A DNA stretch of 34,829 nucleotides, taken from assembly GCA_029821875.1 (NCBI GenBank), contig JALGXW010000039.1:1-34829 (forward strand). Direction: 5' to 3'. Position numbers and translations under genes: made by a program. Numbering within the stretch: position 1 is the first letter of the stretch; each line of letters opens with the position of its first letter. Source of the stretch: Candidatus Hebobacterum abditum (lineage in GTDB: Bacteria; Armatimonadota; Hebobacteria; Hebobacterales; Hebobacteraceae). Shown one piece after another: positions 25,538 to 34,473 of the stretch. Under the pieces are notes generated by a model. The model ran no database searches and had not been told where the DNA came from. It saw nothing but the letters and a program-made list of their open reading frames with translations.

Positions 25538-26070
25538 AGATAGAGATCGGTCAAGCGTCGGCTGCGGCGGTCGAGAGCGGCCAGGTCCTCGATGAGATAG
25601 CGGTTGCCGTCTGCATCCCGGATGACGACGCGGTTCTTGCCCACGTACCACACCGACTCGCTGTGCGAGACGACCTCGAACGTGCTGGGCCCTCGATCGG
25701 TATCCACATCCCACCGCGCAAGGCCGCTGCCGGGGCGTTCCTCCACGTCGGCGATGCGGGTGATCCGCGGCATGAAGTAGGCCTGGTCGGCCTGGGCCAG
25801 CACCAAGTCCCGGGACTCTCGGTCGAGCCGCCGCGGCTCCTCCAGCAGTCCCAGCTCCTTCCCCTCTGCGTCGAGGAAGTAGACGAAGCGGTTGGGCCGG
25901 GAGATCGGGAAGGCCGGTATCACCCGGACATCTGTGTGCGATCTTCCCCCCGCCACGCGCAGCTCGGCCTGCCCGCGCTCGTTCAGGCGGACCGTCACCT
26001 GCGACGGGTCGAGCACAGGCACGGAGTCCTGTGCGCTTCTCGATTCTCCACTCGCCTCTGGCTCGGACAT
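25534..26070 (-). CDS. DUF1854 family protein, partner of the adjacent ABC exporter
   Basis: 178 residues from an ATG at 26070, 17 bp after the ABC transporter stop on the same strand. The family pattern is visible: an N-terminal strand region with a V-R-V-I-P-A-F-P-I-S-x-P motif, D-A-E-G-K-E-L-G-L-L, then ITRIADVEERPGSGLARW, T-D-R-G-P-S-T-F-E-V, and the ending RVVIRDADGNRYLIEDLAAL. In many bacteria DUF1854 proteins are encoded directly after an ABC exporter of this same kind and near cyanophycin synthetase. The function is unknown; it probably acts in the cytoplasm with the transporter. Its stop codon overlaps the nucleoside hydrolase stop (shared CTAG at 25534-25537). Confidence 0.87.
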   Translation of the reverse strand: MSEPEASGESRSAQDSVPVLDPSQVTVRLNERGQAELRVAGGRSHTDVRVIPAFPISRPNRFVYFLDAEGKELGLLEEPRRLDRESRDLVLAQADQAYFMPRITRIADVEERPGSGLARWDVDTDRGPSTFEVVSHSESVWYVGKNRVVIRDADGNRYLIEDLAALDRRSRRLTDLYL

Positions 26071-26087
26071 GATCCGCCTGCTTTCCG

Positions 26088-28367
26088 TTAGATGTCCAGC
26101 GTCGCTGCTTCGGCCCCCATCGTGGTCTGCGCCTTCACGAGCTTCGCATACGTGCCCTCTTTCGCCATCAGCTCTTCGTGGGTGCCGACCTCCGCGATGC
26201 GGCCTTCTACCAGCACGACAATCCGGTCGGCATGCCGCAGCGTAGAGAGCCGGTGCGCGATGGCGAACGTCGTTCGTCCTGCTACAAGCCGCTGGATTGC
26301 GTCCTGGATCAGCATCTCCGTTTGCGTGTCAACCGAAGAGGTCGCCTCGTCGAAGATGAGCACGCGTGGGTTGTGGAGTATCGCCCGCGCAATGGAGATT
26401 CGCTGCCGCTCGCCGCCCGATAGCCGCTGTCCGCGTTCGCCCACCTGTGTGTCGTAGCGGTCGGGCATGTTCATGATGAACTCGTGCGCGTTCGCCGCCT
26501 TCGCCGCCCCGATGACCTCCTGCTCGGAGGCCGACTCCCGCCCGTAGGCGATGTTCTCCGCGATGCTGCCGTGGAAGAGGAACGGCTCCTGCAACACCAT
26601 CCCGATCTGGCTGCGCCAGCCACGGAGGTCATATTCTCGCAGGTCATGCCCGTCTACATAGATGGCGCCGCTGTCGGGATCGTAGAAGCGACAGACCAGG
26701 TTGACGACGGTCGTCTTGCCCACGCCGGTTTTGCCGACAAGCCCGATCATCTCCCCCGGCTTCACCTCCAGGTCGATGTCGAGCAGCACCGGCTCGCCGT
26801 CCTCATAGCTGAAGTACACCTGCTCCAACTTGACCGCTCCCTTGATCCCCTCGGGCGGCCGGCGCTCCCGGCTCCGATCGACCTCCGGCTGGGTGTCGAG
26901 CACCTCGAACACGCGCTCGGCGGCAGTCGCGGTGAACTGGAACCGCTCATACATGCTGCTGATCTGCCCGATCGGCCCGTAGAGCTGCCACAGATAGGCG
27001 GTGAACATCACGATCGTCCCGATGGTCAGCCCATAGGGGTCCCGGAAATGCAGCACCGGCCCGAAGTACCAGATGAGCAGCGTCCCCAGCGAAACGACCA
27101 GCATCACAGTGGCCATGAAGGCCCCGCGCAGCCGCGCCGCGTTGAGGCTCGACTGCATGTAGCCTTCATTGCGGATGTCGAAGCGCTCGACCTCGCGATC
27201 TTCCTGCGCGAAGGCCTTCACGACGCGAACGCCGGGGATGGCGTCGGCGAGAACCGCGTGGATGCTCCCCATGCGCCGCCGCGCGCTGCGGTAGTAGCGG
27301 CGAACGCGGGGGCGCACATAGATTGTCGTCGCCAACAGGAACGGCAGCGGTATCAGTGCCAACGTCGCCAGCACAGGCTGATAGACGTACAGGATGATGA
27401 TGATGATCACAACGGTGAACGTCTGGACCACGATCTCCTGGAGGTAGTGGGCGACGAAGTCCTGGATGTGCCCCGTGTCGTGCGTGAGGCGGGACATGAG
27501 CTGCCCCGTCTGGCGGCGCTCGTAGAAACTCACGGCAAGCTGATGCAGATGCCGGTAGGTGATCGACCGCACGTCTGCCACCACACGCTGTCCCAGCCAG
27601 GCGAGGAGGTAGACGCGAGCGTAGGTCAGCACCGAGCGCATAATGAATATGGCGATCAGGGCGCCTATGATCTTCCCGAGAAGCTGATACTGGCCTTCCC
27701 CCAGGACGCTGTCGATGATTTGCTTGGTCAGCAGCGGCGGCGCGAGCTCGAGGGCCGTCGCCATGCCGGCGAGGAGCAGCCCGCCGAGCGCGTACCACAC
27801 GTAGGGCTGGACGAACTGGAGCATCCGCCAGGCCAGCTTGCTCCGGTTCATGCACTGGGCGCAGACGCCGTGCCGGCCCAGCACGCGGCCACAGACAGCG
27901 CACCGGGCCGCGCCCCGGTCACCGACATCACCTACGACTTCGACTTCGGGCCTCCCGAGGGCACTGCGCTTCTCGGTCGCGAGGCGCGCCATCTCGCGTG
28001 CGCTCGCTTCGACATCCCGAGCGAGGGAGCGAGTGAAGCGCGCCAGAGCCGTACTCTGGCCATTCGAGAAAGCTTCCAGGCGGCCGTTGCCGACGAACTC
28101 CCGAAGCTCAAGCCGCGCCACCTCCTCCAGGGGCACCCGGGCCTGAAGCTTCAGCCCGTCGGCATCCCAGCGGATGGCGAGGACGGACGCCTCGGTGGCG
28201 ACCACCCAGGCGTCACCGAAGTGTCCCGGACCGTGGAGATCGGCATACTGGATGACCTGCACCTGCTCGCCCGGGACATGCTCGGCAAGCCAGGCCTCGA
28301 CCTCCTTGGGAAGGCCGTTGGGCGTCAGTTCCTCTGTGTCAGCCTTGGGCAACATCGGGATCCGCAT
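26088..28367 (-). CDS. ABC exporter (fused membrane and ATPase domains) with N-terminal PH-like and zinc-ribbon domains
   Basis: 759 residues from the ATG at 28367 (SD GGGAG). About 150 N-terminal residues resemble a small PH-like domain, then a Cys-x2-Cys-x9-Cys-x2-Cys zinc ribbon (Cys156, 159, 169, 172). Six transmembrane helices follow (about 185-470, type I exporter fold) with an intracellular loop containing [17 protein letters not shown]. The ATPase domain has Walker [15 protein letters not shown] loop VLQEPFLF, signature LSGGERQR, Walker [13 protein letters not shown] and switch His in AHRLST. It works as a homodimer, or with an unknown partner, to export a substrate. This architecture next to DUF1854 is the cyanophycin-associated type, but no cyanophycin gene is in the window, so the substrate is open. 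It is divergent from the creatininase-family gene. Confidence 0.92.
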   Translation of the reverse strand: MRIPMLPKADTEELTPNGLPKEVEAWLAEHVPGEQVQVIQYADLHGPGHFGDAWVVATEASVLAIRWDADGLKLQARVPLEEVARLELREFVGNGRLEAFSNGQSTALARFTRSLARDVEASAREMARLATEKRSALGRPEVEVVGDVGDRGAARCAVCGRVLGRHGVCAQCMNRSKLAWRMLQFVQPYVWYALGGLLLAGMATALELAPPLLTKQIIDSVLGEGQYQLLGKIIGALIAIFIMRSVLTYARVYLLAWLGQRVVADVRSITYRHLHQLAVSFYERRQTGQLMSRLTHDTGHIQDFVAHYLQEIVVQTFTVVIIIIILYVYQPVLATLALIPLPFLLATTIYVRPRVRRYYRSARRRMGSIHAVLADAIPGVRVVKAFAQEDREVERFDIRNEGYMQSSLNAARLRGAFMATVMLVVSLGTLLIWYFGPVLHFRDPYGLTIGTIVMFTAYLWQLYGPIGQISSMYERFQFTATAAERVFEVLDTQPEVDRSRERRPPEGIKGAVKLEQVYFSYEDGEPVLLDIDLEVKPGEMIGLVGKTGVGKTTVVNLVCRFYDPDSGAIYVDGHDLREYDLRGWRSQIGMVLQEPFLFHGSIAENIAYGRESASEQEVIGAAKAANAHEFIMNMPDRYDTQVGERGQRLSGGERQRISIARAILHNPRVLIFDEATSSVDTQTEMLIQDAIQRLVAGRTTFAIAHRLSTLRHADRIVVLVEGRIAEVGTHEELMAKEGTYAKLVKAQTTMGAEAATLDI

Positions 28368-28548
28368 CACGACTCCCTGCTATCTGTCTAACTGCCACAT
28401 GCACGGAGCAATGTCCTGCGGCGGAGGCCGTCTCGTCCGCACCGCCATGTCCAGATCACAGCCCAGCAGGGAGCACGCGTCGGGGCCCTGAATATGACGC
28501 ACGGGGCCGAGATCCCGATCCGATCCCGCCGCCAGAAGGAGGAGGATA

Positions 28549-29286
28549 ATGCTCAGCTGGGAGAACACTTCCGCCGAGATCGGCCAGGCCAAACCCGACA
28601 TCGCCATCATACCCATCGGAGCCGTCGAGCAGCACAGCAATCACCTGCCGCTTGGCACGGACTTCCTCATCGCCAAGGCGCTCGCCGAGCGCGTGGCCGA
28701 GCAGCTCGGAGACTGTTACCTGCTGCCGACTCTGCCCTATAGCTGCTCTCGCGAGCACTGCGACTTCGCGGGTACGGTGTGGATCAGCCCCTCGACCCTG
28801 GAGAGCGTGGTCCGGGATCTGGTGTCCGGACTCGTCCACATGGGCATCAAGAAGATCGCACTGCTCGTCGGACACGGCGGGAACTGGATCCTCAAGCCAG
28901 CAGTCCGAGAGATAGACCTCGACCGAAAAGGCTTCCATGTGATCGTCACCGGCCCGGAAGGCCTGGCGAGCGGGACCGGCGAGTTCGCCGAACTGCACGC
29001 CGGCCAGTCGGAGACGGCCCTCATCATGCATCTTCACCCCGAGCTGGTGAAGATGGACCGGGCGAAGCCGGACCACTCGCCGAAGGAGGGGCGCGAGTTC
29101 ATCGACTACGTCGGCATGGGCGGAGTCACACCGACTGGCCTATGGGGCGCCCCCAGCAAGGCCTCACCAGAGTCGGGCAGAGACATGTTCGAAGAGGCAG
29201 CCAAGAGAACGGCCGAGTACATACGCACTGCCTTTGCGGAGATCGAGAGGCTGGAAGGACAGCGACGCGCAGCCAGCCCGGACTAG
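28549..29286 (+). CDS. Creatininase-family amidohydrolase
   Basis: 245 residues from an ATG with SD GGAGGAGG. The family's metal site is complete: Glu27, His29 and Asp38 in GAVEQHSNHLPLGTD, His109 in GHGGN and Glu155 in HAGQSETA. The Gly-rich end of the fold reads YVGMGGVTPTGLWGAP. Length is normal (about 240-260). Family members hydrolyse creatinine or related cyclic amides and formamides, for example in flavin/deazaflavin biosynthesis or mycofactocin maturation; the substrate here is unknown. No neighbour belongs to a creatine pathway. It is divergent from the ABC exporter and followed by a small transporter-like gene after 164 bp. Confidence 0.92.
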   Translation: MLSWENTSAEIGQAKPDIAIIPIGAVEQHSNHLPLGTDFLIAKALAERVAEQLGDCYLLPTLPYSCSREHCDFAGTVWISPSTLESVVRDLVSGLVHMGIKKIALLVGHGGNWILKPAVREIDLDRKGFHVIVTGPEGLASGTGEFAELHAGQSETALIMHLHPELVKMDRAKPDHSPKEGREFIDYVGMGGVTPTGLWGAPSKASPESGRDMFEEAAKRTAEYIRTAFAEIERLEGQRRAASPD

Positions 29287-29450
29287 ACGGCACGCGGGTG
29301 CACGGCGGCTCGCCGCTCGACGGCCATGCTTGCGTGGGAAGCGGCGCGAAACAGCCGCGGCACTGTGCCCGTTGGGCCGCCGTCACCTCCGCAAATGTGC
29401 CATAGTCGCGGCTCTACTCGTACACACCGGGAAGCAGAGGGAGAATTGCC

Positions 29451-29885
29451 ATGATCCCATTTCTCTACGCTATCGCTGCCGGACTCGTGATGGCATGCGC
29501 CGCCGTAGTCGAGAAGCTCGGCCTTCAGCAGACGCAGCCGTACGCGGCCCTCTTCGTCAGGTCAGGAGCGGTCGTGTGCGCCCTGGGAATCTCGGCGGTG
29601 CCGTTCGGTCGCTATGCCGACTGGAGCGGCTTCTCCGGCAAAGCGGTGCTCTTCCTTGCGCTGGGGGGTCTGCTGGCCGGGTTGATCGCCCACTTCCTCT
29701 ACTGGCAGAGCCTCAAGGCGACTAGCCCCGACTACGCCGTTCCCATCATGGTCGGGACGACTCAGGCTGTCGTCGTGTTGCTCAGTGTGGGCCTTCTCCG
29801 TGCGCGGGTTTCAGGAGGCCAGCTGCTCGGAGTGCTGCTGGTCATCCTGGGCATCGCGCTCATCCAGCTGATGAAGCCGCGATAG
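29451..29885 (+). CDS. EamA-type small membrane protein (half-size drug/metabolite transporter)
   Basis: 144 residues from an ATG with SD GAGGGAG. Four or five hydrophobic helices cover nearly the whole chain, starting IPFLYAIAAGLVMACAAVVE. The pattern is that of one EamA repeat: a glutamate near the end of helix 1, L-Y-W-Q-S-L-K after helix 3, then VPIMVGTTQAVVVLLSVGLL and a closing GVLLVILGIALIQL. Full transporters have two such repeats (10 helices), so this half-size form must pair with itself or a partner. The substrate is unknown. Its stop is 9 bp from the stop of the convergent rhomboid gene, leaving no room for a separate terminator. Confidence 0.85.
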   Translation: MIPFLYAIAAGLVMACAAVVEKLGLQQTQPYAALFVRSGAVVCALGISAVPFGRYADWSGFSGKAVLFLALGGLLAGLIAHFLYWQSLKATSPDYAVPIMVGTTQAVVVLLSVGLLRARVSGGQLLGVLLVILGIALIQLMKPR

Positions 29886-29894
29886 CTCACTCCA

Positions 29895-31193
29895 TCAGGG
29901 ATCATCGCCGTCCCTGGTCGAGCCGAGGGCGCGCAGGTCCCTGTCGGCCGGCGGCCACCGTCCGCGGCCCCCGGACTCCGTACTCCGCGAGACTTGCTCC
30001 GGCATGCCGAGGGCCCTCAAGTGGGCCGTAGCCCTGTGACGCCAGGGGCCGTCGGGGAACTGCTGCACCAGCCGCTGATAGCACTCTCGCGCCTCGCCTT
30101 CGAAGCCGGGCAGCTTACGCGCGATGTTCCCGGCACGTATGAGAGAGGTCTGGGCCTGCATGGTGCGGCCGCCCTCATCGGCCGCACGCACGAAGAGCGG
30201 GAAGGCATCCTCCTCGTGGTCTCGCTCTGCGAGCGCGCAGGCGAGCGAGAAGACCATGTGGCTCGGGATTGCATCCACATCGCCGTGGCCCTTCAGCCCA
30301 TCGAACGCGCGGACGGCGCCGTCCTCGTCGCGTCTCATGAGGAACAGCTCGACCGCGCGAACGTAGGCCTTCCCGGCCTCCTCTCCGCGCCCGGTCAGAA
30401 CACGAGCGCGGCCGAGCGCGTACCATACCTCCGGATCGTCCGGGCTCTTTGCTGCCATCTGCTCCACCTCGGCCGCCTGCCTGGAGGGCTCGTAAGAACT
30501 CGTGGTGGGCCGCCGTCCGCCGACGACGTCGGCGCGGACTACCCGCCCCCGCAGCCGAAGTCCCAGCGCAATGCCCATGCCGACCGCGAACCCGCCGATG
30601 TGGCCCCAGTGCGCCGCCTGCACAGGTATGCCAAGTCCCGAGGACAACAGCCCTTGGACGAGCTCCCACCCAGCCCACAGGCCGAGAAAGACAGGCGCTC
30701 CGACCTCGATGACGTCCATGCGGAAGTAGAGATACCACCAGATGAAATACCATAGCCGAACCTTGGTTCGCAGGAAGCAGATGGCCGAGAGACCCATTAC
30801 GCCCGCGATGGCGCCCGACGCGCCTACCAGAGGCCGCTCCAGACCGGCCGACGCAGTGGCCCCAATGACCAAGCTGTGAAGCAGCGTCGAACCGAGGTGC
30901 CCGAGGAAGTAGACGCCGAGCAGGTACCACGGCCCGAAGATGTCCTCGGTCAGCGTCCCGAAGAGCCACAGGAATAGCATGTTGCCGGCTATGTGGAAGA
31001 CGTCCACGTGCATGAAGCACGACGCAAGCCACCCTGAGAGCGACGGATGTGCAGCTACGAATCCAATAGGCAGAGACTCCGGGGCAATCATCTGGACGCA
31101 GAACACGACTCCGCTGACGCCGATCAGCCCGTAGGTGGCGTAGGGAACACGCCAGCGCGGCCGGGTTGTGCCGAGAGGCATGAAGAGGAGCAC
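29895..31193 (-). CDS. Rhomboid intramembrane serine protease with C-terminal helical-repeat tail
   Basis: 432 residues from a GTG at 31193 with SD GGAGGA. Six membrane helices fill about 20-225. The rhomboid marks are present: HIAGNMLFLWLFG (67-79), catalytic Ser126 in GASGAIAGVMG, and His195 in AAHWGHIGG. The part after about 240 is soluble, Ala/Arg/Glu-rich and built of helix pairs (for example DDPEVWYALGRARVLTGRGE), consistent with tetratricopeptide-like repeats that may bind partners or substrates. It cleaves transmembrane segments of membrane proteins. The substrate is unknown. It converges with the EamA-like gene and diverges from the cold-shock gene. Confidence 0.92.
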   Translation of the reverse strand: MLLFMPLGTTRPRWRVPYATYGLIGVSGVVFCVQMIAPESLPIGFVAAHPSLSGWLASCFMHVDVFHIAGNMLFLWLFGTLTEDIFGPWYLLGVYFLGHLGSTLLHSLVIGATASAGLERPLVGASGAIAGVMGLSAICFLRTKVRLWYFIWWYLYFRMDVIEVGAPVFLGLWAGWELVQGLLSSGLGIPVQAAHWGHIGGFAVGMGIALGLRLRGRVVRADVVGGRRPTTSSYEPSRQAAEVEQMAAKSPDDPEVWYALGRARVLTGRGEEAGKAYVRAVELFLMRRDEDGAVRAFDGLKGHGDVDAIPSHMVFSLACALAERDHEEDAFPLFVRAADEGGRTMQAQTSLIRAGNIARKLPGFEGEARECYQRLVQQFPDGPWRHRATAHLRALGMPEQVSRSTESGGRGRWPPADRDLRALGSTRDGDDP

Positions 31194-31294
31194 GCAGGTC
31201 CTCCTGAGGCCGAGCGCGGCACCGCCGTTGCGCTTCTGCGGGGCACAAGAGCAGTCCTCTCGCCCTCATTCTGCACGGCACGACGTCCGCTGAC

Positions 31295-31323
31295 TTGACA
31301 ATAGGCGATGGCTTGGCTAGGAT
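31295..31323 (+). promoter_or_regulatory. Sigma70-type promoter of the cold-shock gene
   Basis: TTGACA (31295-31300), exactly 17 bp, then TAGGAT (31318-31323, 4 of 6 consensus). Transcription would start near 31330, giving a leader of about 110 nt, as is common for cold-shock genes. Confidence 0.75.
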
Positions 31324-31441
31324 GAACCGCCGCGCCCACGACGCGCGATCATCGAAAGCCGTAGGATCTCGGAGTGAGCAACGCAGCCGGCACGTCAGCC
31401 GCTCTCCGGCCTGGCGACGCTTTCGGAAAGGAGATCGGTTG

Positions 31442-31645
31442 ATGCCCACCGGCAAAGTCAAGTGGTTCAACGACGCGAAGGGGTATGGGTTCGTCGAGAC
31501 CGAGGAAGGCGACGTCTTCGTTCATCACTCGGTCATCGAGTCCGATGGATTCCGCTCCCTCCGCGAAGGGCAGGAAGTCGAACTGGAAATCGGCCAAGGC
31601 GACAAGGGCCCGCGGGCGACCAGGGTCCGCCCCCTCGAGGCCTAG
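31442..31645 (+). CDS. Cold-shock domain protein (CspA family)
   Basis: 67 residues from the ATG at 31442 with SD AAAGGAGA. It is a single cold-shock domain of normal length, starting [23 protein letters not shown]1 is KGYGFV (13-18) and RNP2 is VFVHHS (25-30); the aromatic residues Trp8, Phe9, Tyr15, Phe17 and Phe26 that stack on nucleic acid are all there. Such proteins bind single-stranded RNA and DNA as RNA chaperones, often induced by cold. It is a one-gene unit with a near-consensus promoter, a long leader and a strong terminator. This is one of the safest calls in the window. Confidence 0.97.
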   Translation: MPTGKVKWFNDAKGYGFVETEEGDVFVHHSVIESDGFRSLREGQEVELEIGQGDKGPRATRVRPLEA

Positions 31646-31666
31646 TCTCGACTGGAAGTCAGACCT

Positions 31667-31700
31667 GAAGAGCCCCGGCATCGGCCGGGGCTCTTCGTTT
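31667..31700. terminator. Rho-independent terminator after the cold-shock gene
   Basis: A 13-bp perfect stem (GAAGAGCCCCGGC at 31667-31679, GCCGGGGCTCTTC at 31684-31696) with loop ATCG is followed by GTTTCC. The T tract is short on the plus strand. Read from the minus strand the run after the stem is weaker, so it mainly serves the cold-shock gene, but it may also stop the convergent PPOX gene. Confidence 0.85.
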
Positions 31701-31731
31701 CCGGGCGCGACTGCGGGTTGCCGACTCGGGC

Positions 31732-32166
31732 TCACAGATCCGCTGAGACGGGTGCCATGCCCGCCGCCACACCCAGCATCTCTACCCGCTGACACTTGAA
31801 CTTGATGGCGGCGAAGTTCGGATCATCGGGGCCCGAGAAGTACTGCGCCGCGCCCGGGATGCCTTCGAAGACGCGGCGCCTGGTGTCGGCGTCGGAAACG
31901 ACTTCGCAGATTCCAGTCAACGTAGCGACCTGCGCGTAGTCTTCGGTCTGAAACATCAGTTGCGACTTCGGGTGCGATTCCATCTGGCCAATCTTCCGGG
32001 ATGCCGCCCCCGCGGCCATGTAGACGACGAACGGCTCCTCCAGATAGGCCGCTCCCATCCACCTCACCTGGGGCACCCCCTTCGAGTCAACGGTGGCCAG
32101 CACGAACGAGCGACCCGCGCGCACCAGCTCCTTGGCAGCATCGATGATCGCCTGCGTGTCCATCAT
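31732..32166 (-). CDS. Pyridoxamine 5'-phosphate oxidase-fold (PPOX) family protein
   Basis: 144 residues; two ATGs in a row at 32166 and 32163 follow SD GAGGAGAGG. It shows the split-barrel flavin/F420-binding fold: FVLATVDSKGVPQVRWMGAA, then VVYMAAGAASRKIGQM, H-P-K-S-Q-L-M-F and VATLTGICEVVSD. It resembles the short general-stress-protein-26-like group. Such proteins bind FMN, F420 or haem, but the cofactor cannot be read here, and the catalytic residues of true PNPOx are not evident. It lies downstream of the GNAT gene on the same strand (119-bp gap at most) and converges with the cold-shock gene. Confidence 0.88.
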   Translation of the reverse strand: MMDTQAIIDAAKELVRAGRSFVLATVDSKGVPQVRWMGAAYLEEPFVVYMAAGAASRKIGQMESHPKSQLMFQTEDYAQVATLTGICEVVSDADTRRRVFEGIPGAAQYFSGPDDPNFAAIKFKCQRVEMLGVAAGMAPVSADL

Positions 32167-32285
32167 CCTCTCCTCTCACCTGTCGCTGATCCAGCGGAAC
32201 TCGCAGGTGGTACTTCCCTCGCGCAGCGGCCACACCTGGCGCCCCGGCGCGACAAGCCCCCGCGGGAAGATGCCGGCCGCGCAGG

Positions 32286-33272
32286 CTAGACGCCGATCAC
32301 GGACTCCACGGCGACATACCAGAGCGATGATCTGCGTGCCACCTGCTTCTTCGCAGCGTCAGACAAGGGAAGCAGCATCGCTGCTTCGGTTCCGGCCGCG
32401 CGGAACGCGACCGCCTCCAGCGCATGGGCGAGCGAGATGTCGGATCTCGGGCACAGCACAGTCGCCGTCGCCTTGGTCGGGATGGTGGAGAGGAACGAGC
32501 AAAGCGCCTCCTCGCGCACTTGGCCGCTCGCGGCCGCGAGGTCCGATACCACTGCGTAAAGCTGCTGCTGGCCCCCAGCTAGTAGTCTCCCACAGCATAC
32601 TGCGGCCAGAGTCCCGTCGCGCGCACGCTCGAGGGCGACGGGATAGTCGGCCAGACGATCCACGCGGCGCCACCCCCAGAGGGCCTCGTCCAGCACCAGC
32701 CAGCCGGACCTGGTCCCCAGCCTCGCCTCTACGTGGCAGCGCAGTTCGGCGTCCGGACTGACCGTGGCGGCGGGGCCGGCCGCGCTCAAGTGGGGCGGCG
32801 CTTTGACGAAGCGATCGACGAGTCCGTACGTCGAGTAACCGAGACTCTCGTAGAGCCGCTGGGGCACGGCAGGCGGGTCGGCGACGGCCGTGTACAGCAA
32901 GCTGAGATCAGCGCCCCCTTTCTTCATGCCCCCGACCGCTCTGTCCAGCAAGCCCCTCGCGAGGCCTCGGCGTCGGTGGTCGGGATGAGTCATCACCGTA
33001 TCGACGATCCCGCAAACCAGGACCTCTGTGTTCAGCCGCATGGGAGCGAGCGTCACGAACAGACTCGATACGAGGCTGTCGCCGGCCAGCACGCCCTGGC
33101 ACAGGGCTGGCTCCATGCCGGGACGTCTCGTGTACCAGTCCATGAAGGAGGGGCTCGGCACGATCACACCGCGGTAGTGGCCGAAGGTCAGCGCGTTCAG
33201 GTCCGCGAGCGACCTGGTCAGCCACTCGCGGTTGTCGATCTCCGCATGAGAGACGAACTCGTAGTCTGTCAC
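32286..33272 (-). CDS. GNAT-family N-acetyltransferase
   Basis: 328 residues from a GTG at 33272 (preferred: GAGGAC about 7 nt upstream, and the extension to a TTG at 33392 is basic and unstructured). The N-terminal half holds the acetyl-CoA site: VCGIVDTVMTHPDHRRRGLA with the R-R-x-G-L/A motif, then RGLLDRAVGGMKKGGADLSL and a Y-E-S-L-G-Y motif. The C-terminal half resembles the second domain of larger acetyltransferases of the Eis type, but I cannot be specific. It transfers an acetyl group from acetyl-CoA to an amine; the acceptor is unknown. It is divergent from the Gfo/Idh/MocA gene, about 150 bp apart. Confidence 0.87.
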   Translation of the reverse strand: MTDYEFVSHAEIDNREWLTRSLADLNALTFGHYRGVIVPSPSFMDWYTRRPGMEPALCQGVLAGDSLVSSLFVTLAPMRLNTEVLVCGIVDTVMTHPDHRRRGLARGLLDRAVGGMKKGGADLSLLYTAVADPPAVPQRLYESLGYSTYGLVDRFVKAPPHLSAAGPAATVSPDAELRCHVEARLGTRSGWLVLDEALWGWRRVDRLADYPVALERARDGTLAAVCCGRLLAGGQQQLYAVVSDLAAASGQVREEALCSFLSTIPTKATATVLCPRSDISLAHALEAVAFRAAGTEAAMLLPLSDAAKKQVARRSSLWYVAVESVIGV

Positions 33273-33425
33273 CGCGTGTCCTCGGACGTGTGAGAGGTTC
33301 CGCTTCCTGCAGCGCTCTTCCTCGCGCAGGGCGGCCTCTGAGGAGATGACCCCGCGGAAATCCGTGAAGGACTCCCCGTTGGTGAGTCGCAATACTCATG
33401 GCGACGTCCTGACATGGAGGAGAGA

Positions 33426-34451
33426 GTGGCCACCAAGCGATTTGCCATAGTCGGCGCAGGTCTCTTCGGCGAGACCCATGCGAAGGCGTACACCACTCAC
33501 CCGGGTGCAGCGCTATCTGTGATATGCGACATCAACGAGAAGCGCGCCGCAGAGATAGCGAAGCAGTACGGCGCGGGCCGGTCGTGTTCGGACTGGCGGG
33601 AAGTGGCGGAGGACGACTCAATCGATGCCGTGTCAGTCGCAACTCCCGACTTCGCCCACGCCGAGATAGCTGTAGGGCTGGCCGAGGCCGGGAAGCACCT
33701 GCTGGTCGAGAAGCCACTCGCCACCACGGTCGAGGAGTGCGAGCAGATCATCGCGGCCGCGAAGAGCGCCGGCGTGAAGCTCATGGTTGACTTTCACAAC
33801 CGCTGGAGCCCGGCCTTCCACGAAGCCCACGCGGCCATCGAGCGCGGCGACCTCGGGGACCCTCGCTACATCTCGTATCGCCTCAGCAACACCACCTTCG
33901 TCCCGCTCAAGATGCTCGCCTGGGCCGACAGGTCCTCCGTTCTCTGGTTCCTTGGCAGCCACGCCATCGACATGACGTGCTGGCTCGTGGGTGAGTACCC
34001 CAAGCGTGTCTACAGTGTTTCCCGCCGCGAGGTGCTCAAGGACCTGGGCGCGGACACGCCCGACCTCTATCACAGCACCCTCGAATTCCCGGGCGGCGCC
34101 GTCGCCTCAATCGAGAACGTGTGGCTCCTCCCCCAGTCCGCGCCCCACATCGTGGATCACAAGTGCGAGATCATCGGAACGAAGGCGGCCGCCTATATCG
34201 ACACAACCTCCAATCGCCTGCTGCAGATCGACGACCCATCAGGCGTCCACTATGTGGAGCTGTTTGGCGGGCCTGTGGTCCACGGGCGACAGCTGGGCTT
34301 TGCGCTCGAGAGCATACGCCACTTCGCCGACTGCGTCATCAATGATAGGAAGCCTATCGTCCCCGGCGAAGCCGGGCTGGAGGTGACGCGCATAGCGAAG
34401 GCGGTCGAGCGCTCGGCCGAGACGGGGAAGCCCGTCGACTTCGAGCGCTAG
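33426..34451 (+). CDS. Gfo/Idh/MocA family NAD(P)-dependent oxidoreductase
   Basis: 341 residues from a GTG at 33426, chosen because GGAGGAG precedes it; the ATG at 33414 overlaps that SD. The N-terminal Rossmann domain has FAIVGAGLFGETHAKAY, a strand ending ICDIN, VATPDFAH and the family's E-K-P motif (95-97). The second domain has DFHNRWSP and GSHAIDMTCWLVGEYP, where His is the usual catalytic residue. Length is normal (about 340). Members oxidise or reduce sugars, inositols and their derivatives. Its neighbour to the right is the end of a second beta-mannosidase, so a sugar role is likely. The substrate is not determined. Confidence 0.93.
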   Translation: MATKRFAIVGAGLFGETHAKAYTTHPGAALSVICDINEKRAAEIAKQYGAGRSCSDWREVAEDDSIDAVSVATPDFAHAEIAVGLAEAGKHLLVEKPLATTVEECEQIIAAAKSAGVKLMVDFHNRWSPAFHEAHAAIERGDLGDPRYISYRLSNTTFVPLKMLAWADRSSVLWFLGSHAIDMTCWLVGEYPKRVYSVSRREVLKDLGADTPDLYHSTLEFPGGAVASIENVWLLPQSAPHIVDHKCEIIGTKAAAYIDTTSNRLLQIDDPSGVHYVELFGGPVVHGRQLGFALESIRHFADCVINDRKPIVPGEAGLEVTRIAKAVERSAETGKPVDFER

Positions 34452-34473
34452 GGCCGCCGCCCCGCCCGTAGCG

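Noticed and set aside
26484-28391. Long plus-strand open frame (635 codons) opposite the ABC exporter
   Set aside because: It mirrors the exporter gene, has a composition typical of an antisense frame in GC-rich DNA (many Asp, His, Arg), and has no SD or known motif.
28371-28548. Promoter between the divergent ABC exporter and creatininase-family genes
   Set aside because: Promoters must lie here, but no -35/-10 pair is good enough on either strand to place one.
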